From the NCBI GenBank assembly GCA_944474755.1, contig OX104124.1, positions 5,172,437 through 5,236,436 of the forward strand: 64,000 nucleotides of DNA, written 5' to 3'. A model generated the notes under the pieces. The model saw nothing but the letters and a program-made list of their open reading frames with translations, made no database searches and had not been told where the DNA came from. The position numbers and the translations under genes were made by a program. Below are positions 57,241 through 64,000 of this stretch, piece by piece (the first letter of the stretch is position 1; each line of letters starts with the position of its first letter). The stretch is from Limnoperna fortunei (taxonomy: Eukaryota > Mollusca > Bivalvia > Mytilida > Modiolidae).

Positions 57241-59640
57241 TGCAGGGTTGAATGATTGTTCTTCGAATAAATGGTTTATTTTTCAGTATTTTCTTAGTAT
57301 TGAAGGCATTTACTAGTTTTAATAGATACATAATAATTTAAAAGGTACTTAATTGATAACGAGAACAATCATGTGCCTAAAATTTAGCATCCATATATAA
57401 CGCTATGTATTTTGTTATGGAACTTCGTTGATTAATAACATTACTTTGACTTCTGTTTTAAATAAATAAAAAAAAAAAACTTAAACCTTATCTGCATTTC
57501 TTAATAAAAGCGTTTACATTCATTCGATTGAAAAAGCCGACAAAGTTAAAGACATATCCTACTATTGTTTCTGCGCATTTTGATTTTAAATGTTATTGTT
57601 TCGTAATTCGTTTATGATGTCGTCGTCGTCAAAATTCCGCGAAATTTCCATTTCAATTACCGTACTCTTTATGGATCAACTTAGAGGTTTTTTATGAGTA
57701 AAAAAGCAATACAGCCTTTTAGAATTTGGGAAAAAAACAAAATTAATCACTTTGCAATAGCAAACATACACAAAAAAGAACTATTTTACTTTCGTGATTG
57801 TATTCTGCGCTACAAATCTAGGAAAGATATTGCAGTTTATACGAAGAAAAACGCGCCCTTTCCTTCCCGCCAATTCTGGCCTATACTTATTTTTCTCAAA
57901 TATTTTTTCCCCTGATTCGGTGACCATATTTTTTTATTTATTCAATTTGGAGAGTAAGTTATCATCTATCTTCTGTAAAAATATAGTTTTATTATCATAG
58001 GTCAGTTTTTTTGAGATCTGCGATTTTGTGTATTCCTTGTGCATAACAAAAATGGCGGGAACGTATTAATTCCACATTTATGCTCGAAACTTACGTATTT
58101 TAAAATAGATTATGGCATAGTTGTTTTCTACATGCAATGAAGCCTTCAAAACAATTTAAGTTGATTCTAACAGTAAACTATGGGAAAAATAAAACTAAAA
58201 TAACACATAATCCTAGTACCCTAAAACAGATGATACAGATGACGTAATAACTTTTTAATACGGTCGGTGACCACTAATTTTTGTTTGCTTTATTTAAAGA
58301 TTTTGTCATAAGGAAAGTTAAGACAAAATATTAAGAAAATATCATATGAAGATCGAATAGTAGGATATGTCCTTAAACAATTCAGTCTATATGTTTTAAA
58401 AGCAGTAACTCCTATACATGTACCTTTCATCAAGTTCCTACCTTACTAAATGCGCCAGTCATTTACAAATAGTAACATTGTTTCGGTTTAAAAAATATTA
58501 TTAAACTTTTTCTGTTGCCGTATGTGTACCTGAAAATTTCCTTTTGAGCTGAGGGTAAATTGATTCAACATAAATCTTAGATCCCTATCATTAAATTTTG
58601 TACTTTGTTTATATGTAAATTCAAATATTCTAAGTCCCGAAAATAAGCAAAAATATTGCTTGCTGGAAGTCAAACAATCGATCAATCAATCAAATATTCA
58701 TATATTCAACTATAATACATGTAGTATATTCTTTAAACTATATTTTTATTTATTAATATTACTGACACCTCTTTCTAAAAAAGATCGTTAACTATATTCA
58801 CAGACGCGTTTTTTGTTGTAAAGTAGTACTAAGTGTTAAACTATTAAATTGTTGTCACTACATGTTCTTTGTTTTAGCTAAAACTATTTTTGTTTTCTTA
58901 TCTACATCTACTGATTGTTTATTTGTCTTAGGTGGTAAATAAGTGTTCGTCGCCGCGGGAACTTACCAATCATAAAGAATGACACATTTGTATATTTAAT
59001 GACAGGTAATTTTGTGCGATCATCCAAGACAGCGATTCAGATATATACTTCATAATGTAATTCATTTATTTGCAGTTATGAATTTAAAAGAAGTGTCTTT
59101 TATGAATTTAAAAGAAGTGTCTTTTAACAAGACGTTTTTTCGTCCCTGTTGTAAATATCGTAAAACATGTATGTAGCGTTGCGAAGGTTAATTCTTAATT
59201 GTCGAAAGTACCAAACTAGCTTTAAAATCGAACACTTTAAATCTTTACATAGGACGACAGAGAGAATCCCCGACACTGGACAAGTACCTGACAAACATGA
59301 ATTCAAATCGAGTGCACCATTTGTTTTCACCGTACAATATCACGCACGAAACAATATGTATGCAATTTTAACATAGAGAATTCAGTTAGATACCATATGA
59401 GCTAATCAATCCACCTTAAAAAATAACAGTAATGTACTGTGATTTAAGTGAGGAATTTTTTTAAAGATTGTAATTAGCTCTGAATCAACAAAACCCAAGA
59501 CGTATTTCAAAACAATTCCAATTGCCACTATGTCTTTTAACAGTTTAATGCGTTGTTAATACACTTTAAGCTCAAAATATTTGCATTAAATTTTACCATG
59601 AGTTTAGGTTTTTCATTACCTGAAAATTAATTTGATTTCT
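57241..59640 (+). repeat. Inverted duplication, left arm
   Basis: It matches the inverse of 62550-64000 along its length: GGTTGAATGATTGTTCTTCG, TTCGATTGAAAAAGCCGACAAA, TAAATTGATTCAACATAA, AGCTTTAAAATCGAACACTT, AGCTCTGAATCAACAAAAC. It is interrupted by the TTAA element at 57550-58372. Arms differ by many substitutions and small indels, so the duplication is not recent. Confidence 0.85.
57550..58372. mobile_element. 823-bp TTAA-flanked element inside the left arm
   Basis: The ends AGACATATCCTACTATTGTT and, inverted, GGACATATCCTACTATTCGA are flanked by TTAA (57546-57549, 58373-58376). The matching place in the right arm (GACAAATTTAAACAATCC) has no insertion, giving an empty site. No transposase; the small frame at 57694-57915 has no recognisable domain. 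Confidence 0.82.
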
Positions 59641-59649
59641 TGTCTGAAG

Positions 59650-60840
59650 TTATAAGCCATTTTCAGCACTTTTCAGCAGGCGGGGGGGGGGGGTGGCTCG
59701 AAGTTTGAATGGAGAAGGAATAGCGAGAACCTGATGGAAGCCCGCCTTAACTTTTCGGCAAGGAAAGAGGGATGAAGTCGATCACACACTTTTTAGTTAG
59801 TTTTTAGTTGCACAGTATTTGAATATTTATTCACAGCACTTTGATAATACAAGACCATAGATACATTTTGTGTTCCAAACGTACGTTTTTTAATAAATTT
59901 CAATTAAAATTTTTTTTTTTAAAATAAGCACGAGACGCGTGATTCGTCATGCACTATAGAGTTCGAAAACGTTATTTTATTGTAATGATTGTTACTATGT
60001 ATAAAAGGATGTATACGTGTCATTTACGTGTAGCTACCTGGGGTGCAAAGGTGCACAAGTACGATACGTTAATTGTCAATATGTTAATTTCAATCTCTAC
60101 AGGTAATAGAGGATAACGTGTCCCTTTGAAGTGATCTTATTACAGTGTAATTTCTATAACAACTTGCTTATCTTTTGATAAGTACTCTAATTTTGAAGTA
60201 ACGATGTCATACGGCCGACATTATATTTTGTTGACGGAAAGGTGGAGATACGTGTATTCATTTTAGATACGAGTAAATATTGTGTATTAATTTTATCATT
60301 TTAAATCAATTCGGATGCAAGCGGTGATATTCAAAGTTCGAACAAATACATCAAGTTTTTGTTTAATTACAAACTAACATAGGTACTTATGAAAAATTCT
60401 TATATTTTAAAAAAACATAACATACTAGTCCCACTTGTTACATGCGTATGCAAAACCAGGATCCTACATATATGTACAAATATTCATCCATAAGACAGCT
60501 CAAAATATAGAAAAAATATAAAAAAGGTATTAAATCATTTTGAAATAGTGTCTCATACAGGCAATTACGCACAAAAGCTACATTAATTAACTCCTTTGAA
60601 CATTGTTTTATGTCGGCAGAGCTACATTTCTGTTTTTTTTTCAATTAAAAAAAATCGGTATCATATCTCCTGTTCAGTGTACCTGTTTATTACTTGTATC
60701 AATTAAGTGCATATATACACTACACATAAATGATCATGTTCCCTAGGACAATGTCGGTTAAACAGCTGGTGTTCTTATTTTATAAACCATATTGACTTTA
60801 AATAAAACTTTGTTGTATGTTCCATCGATTCGTATCGACT
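59650..60840. other. Spacer between the inverted arms, left side
   Basis: A poly-G run (GGCGGGGGGGGGGGGTGG) lies at about 59680-59695. The rest is AT-rich with nothing recognised. Confidence 0.5.
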
Positions 60841-60847
60841 TAAAGAA

Positions 60848-60850
60848 TAT

Positions 60851-60905
<55 letters not shown>

Positions 60906-60932
60906 TTTTATTTTATTTTTTTATTTGTTTAT
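60848..60932. repeat. (ATTT)n microsatellite
   Basis: About 17-20 copies of TTTA, becoming poly-T rich at the right end. Confidence 0.97.
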
Positions 60933-60973
60933 TCTCAATTGCCGTTTATATTATGATAAAAGAAAATTCAGAC

Positions 60974-61156
60974 CCAAAATAGTTGCTTCCCAAGTCCGCC
61001 AGCCGCGGACGTGCCGTGCTGTTACTTGGCTTTGCTCAAATATTCCAACAAGATGTAATCAAAATTACCAAGGTGACAAATTCTTTACGCCAGACGCGCG
61101 TTTTCTCTACTTAAGACTCATCAGTGGCTGGCGGACTTGGGAAGCAAATATTTTGG
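60974..61156. mobile_element. 183-bp foldback element with 31-bp arms
   Basis: The left arm CCAAAATAGTTGCTTCCCAA... ends GTCCGCCAGCC. The right arm (61126-61156) is its inverse with a single mismatch. The 121-bp loop contains CAGACGCGCGTTTTCTCTAC and AAGACTCATCAGTGG, the module of the tandem repeat at 19.9-20.7 kb. No clear target duplication was seen. Confidence 0.75.
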
Positions 61157-61194
61157 ATTAAGTTGGAAAAGAGAAAGTTTAAGATCAATATGTT

Positions 61195-61284
61195 AAGCGG
61201 GATTCGAACTTACACAGTTGTGACACTGTGGCACCAAATCGCCTGCACTATGTCCAGCGGTCTAGACCGCTAGGCCAAATCCGC
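61195..61284 (-). other. tRNA-like sequence, probably a SINE head or tRNA relic
   Basis: The minus strand reads GCGGATTTGGCCTAGCGGTC, a long middle, then GTTCGAATCCCGC. These are A-box and B-box-like elements in tRNA spacing with a long variable region, as in Leu/Ser tRNAs. The acceptor stem does not close properly and no good anticodon arm was found, so it is not called a tRNA. Confidence 0.5.
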
Positions 61285-62085
61285 TATATAAAAAATATAG
61301 CTTCATTAACCAGGGTGAATCGTAGACATAGACATAGTACATGTGTACTAGCTTGTGACAATTGAATTTTCGTAACCATTACATATTAATTTGACAGTAA
61401 TCTAATTCAGCATTTTTGTATATATTGTATAGGATGACAAAGTTACTTGTCATACAGTCACAGTAAGTAAATTATATACAAACATCTAAGTATTGTGACA
61501 ACCATATAATATATATATCGATCGATTTCATATATTTTATAGTTTATTATATATATAAAAATGGATAATTGATTAAACTGCATTGCTTAACTACACATTA
61601 TTAGATATACAAAAATCAGGTGAGGAATCTGTTCCAGTTTTTTATTTTGACCTAGTATTGGTTCAAAATGATGTTGTTTTTCTACGTTTTACAGAGACTA
61701 ATTTTTCTTCCTCTATAGATTTATCAGCCTGTTTTGCGGAATGAAATTTTCTTGTCGCTTTTTTTCTAGGGTTTGATTTTAAAGTATATGACGTAACTTG
61801 CATTAATTATTGGCAGGATTTTGTAATTTACTGGGATAGATTTTATTAGATGTGTCGTCATTCCTGAACTATATTTAAACACAAATCAGTTTTGTACGTC
61901 ATATCAATAGGCTGTAGATAAGTATCAATACAGCGGTAAATTTACGTAATTAACAATTTTAAAATAAACTTTCGTTGTGGGTACGTATTATTTTATTCTA
62001 TTATTAAAACCTAATCTAAATGTTTCAGATAAGTACAATACACCTATAATTAAAATATGACTAATATACATGTTGTAACACTTAC

Positions 62086-62157
62086 AGCTCTCTCAAGTTG
62101 TTCAGATGTATGAATGCACTATTGTCAATGGCAGTAATACGATTAGAACGCAAGTTC
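62086..62157 (-). CDS. LRR gene: single leucine-rich-repeat exon (72 bp)
   Basis: The exon is exactly 72 bp, one 24-residue repeat, between acceptor TTTTACAG and donor GTAAGT. It reads NLRSNRITAIDNSAF and IHLNNLREL, matching LxxNxIxxIxxxxFxxLxxLxxL. It begins one base into a Leu codon and ends CT, so it is a phase-2 cassette. Many extracellular LRR genes, such as LGR, LRIG and Slit, are built from such exons. Its CT end joins perfectly to the G that opens the LRRCT exon at 24346, but the gap is 37.7 kb, so other LRR exons may lie between that I did not detect. Upstream exons, including the signal peptide, lie beyond the window or were missed. Confidence 0.85.
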
Positions 62158-62549
62158 CTGTAAAACATTAACACATTTGTTATTATTTTAACACTTGTAA
62201 ATATATGTCACAATTTTATTTATTTGTAGTATTATTTAGAAAAGTGTGTTAACTTTGCAATATATGCGCATTTTATATGACACATTTTCTACATTTAATA
62301 TACCTTCTGGGGCTTTTAGACATCAAATATGTATTACTTTTAATTTATTAATATAATTCTATTTGAACAAATAGTATTAGTTAATATAAATCCATTTGAA
62401 ATGAATTTTATAGTTTGCTGGCTTTCAGATTTACATACATGTATTTCCTGTATTATAATACCAGGTTTTTATAGAAATATTATTTTTCAGATAATCAAAA
62501 CCCTTAACTCATGGTAAACTTTAGTGCCATATTTTGACTTTTATGTGTA

Positions 62550-64000
62550 TTGACAAAGCGTTAAACTATTAAAACACATTGTGGCGATTTCAATTGTTTG
62601 GAAATATAACTTGCGTTTTGTTGATTCAGAGCTAATTACAAGGTTGAAAAAATTATCATTTTCATGGCACTTAAATCACATTACATTACTGTAATTTTTA
62701 GAAGGCTGATTGATTAGCGGAGATGTTATCTAACTTAAATCCTCTATGTTTTAAATGCTTGCGCATTGTTTCGTGCGTGACATTGTACTATGAAAACAAA
62801 TGGAACACTCGATTTGAATTCATGTTTGCCATGAATTTTTCCAGGATCGGCGATTCTCTCTGTCGTCCTAAGTAAAGATTTAAAACGTTCGATTTTAAAG
62901 CTAGTTTGGTATACTTTCGACAATAAAGAAGGTAACAACAAGGAAAAAAGACGTATTTTTAAAGACACTTCCTTTAAATTCATAACTGCAAACGGATGAA
63001 TTACATTATAAATTTCATGAATCTGAATCGTTGTCTTGGATGATTGCGCAAAATTACATGTCATTTAATATAAAAATGTGTCATTCTTTACGACTGGTAA
63101 CTTCCTGCGGCGACGCACTCTAATTTACCACCTAATACATATAAACAATCATTAGATGAAGATAAGAAAACAAAAATAATTTTATCTAAAAAACAAATTG
63201 ACAATACTTTTGTAGTTTAACGCTAAGTACTGTAACAAAAACGCGACTGTGAATATAGTTAACGGTTTTAAATTTTAGAAAGAGGTATCAGTAATATTAT
63301 TGAATAAAAATGTAGTCTAATGAATATACTATCATAGCTGAATATATGAATATTTAATTGATTGATTGATGGATTGCTTGACGTCCACCAAGCAACATTT
63401 TAGCTTATATTCGGGACTTTGAATTTACATATAAACAAAGTTCACAGTTAATGATAGGGAACTAAGACTTATGTTGAATCAATTTACCCTCGGCAATTTT
63501 CGAGCACACATACGGCGACAGAAAAAATTTAGTATTTTTTTAAACCGCAACAATGTTACTAGGGTAGGAAGTTGATGAAATGTATAGATGTTCCTGCTTC
63601 AGAAACGCTCTTCCTTAAGATCTAGTGTGTATATGAATTAAAAGATTGGCGCATACGTATGTTAAAACATATAGAGAGGATTGTTTAAATTTGTCGGCTT
63701 TTTCAATCGAATGACTGTTAACACTTTATTTAAAAATGTAGATAAGGTTTAAGTTAAGTTATTTTTCAAAACTTATTTAAAACAGAAGTCATAGTAATGT
63801 TATTGATCAAGGAAGTTCCATAACAAACTATATAGCGTTATATATTAGTACTAATATTTACGCAAATGATAGTGCTTCATTATCAATTGAGTATCTTTTA
63901 TATTATAATGAATCTAAGAAAACTAGTGAATGCTTTCCATACTGAAGTAAAATACTAAAAAATAAACCATTTATACCAAGAATAATCATTAAACCATGCA
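62550..64000 (-). repeat. Inverted duplication, right arm
   Basis: This is the partner of 57241-59640 in opposite direction; it reaches the window edge, so it may continue. A partly open minus frame (62744-63064) aligns with a plus frame at 59194-59340, but almost every difference changes the amino acid, so I do not call a gene. Confidence 0.85.

Noticed and set aside
61195..61284. Functional tRNA gene
   Set aside because: The acceptor stem does not pair and the anticodon arm is unclear; kept only as a tRNA-like relic.
62744..63064. 106-residue minus frame that aligns with a frame in the other arm (59194-59340)
   Set aside because: Nearly all differences between the arms change the amino acid, and the opposite strand is no better. 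This is not what a conserved protein shows, so it is treated as noncoding duplication.

Overview
The window looks like nuclear DNA from an animal with AT-rich, repeat-laden, intron-rich genes. There are no bacterial-style gene runs. Short exons sit between consensus GT/AG splice sites, separated by many kilobases of introns, SINEs, MITEs, minisatellites and decayed retroelements. The repeat types are those I associate with bivalve molluscs, probably a mussel-like pteriomorph: tRNA-headed SINEs ending in GGCGTTAAAC plus (AAAC)n, a CAGACGCGCGTTTCG module, and a TTGATTGATTGATT tail. That assignment is inference from memory, not from a search.

Left part (1-8.7 kb): a minus-strand SET-domain methyltransferase gene of the KMT5A/SETD8 type. 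A 2.54-kb unit is tandemly repeated. Each full unit carries two SET exons: A (N-terminal half) and B (C-terminal half). Unit 2 has a 2-bp deletion in exon A. Unit 3 is split by a 1.9-kb inverted-repeat insertion and keeps only exon B. A further upstream exon at 8.54-8.64 kb is in splice phase with exon A.

8.7-18.5 kb: a transposon-dense stretch. It holds a repeated GATGTAACATGGACAC motif and a foldback. Two nested CAG-ended inverted-repeat elements with 5-bp target duplications follow, and the outer one contains a copy of the locus it sits in. A Mutator-like MITE, a 488-bp retroposon, a 125-bp hairpin element and a long (CA)n microsatellite complete it.

19-62 kb: a minus-strand leucine-rich-repeat gene with very long introns. 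A 72-bp LRR exon lies at 62.1 kb, an LRR C-terminal cap exon at 24.2-24.3 kb, and two Thr/Pro-rich stalk exons at 22.2 and 19.1 kb. All exon phases agree. Two weak candidate 3' exons lie at 16.0 and 15.4 kb. The roughly 38-kb intron holds an 18-bp minisatellite (40.1-41.2 kb), SINEs, a TTAA-flanked MITE, several relics of one reverse-transcriptase family, and a tyrosine-recombinase C-terminus at 54.2-54.4 kb.

Right end (57.2-64 kb): a large inverted duplication flanks the LRR exon. One arm carries a TTAA-flanked insertion that the other lacks.

Most short open frames in the window are chance and were ignored. No rRNA, functional tRNA, CRISPR array or prokaryotic operon was seen.
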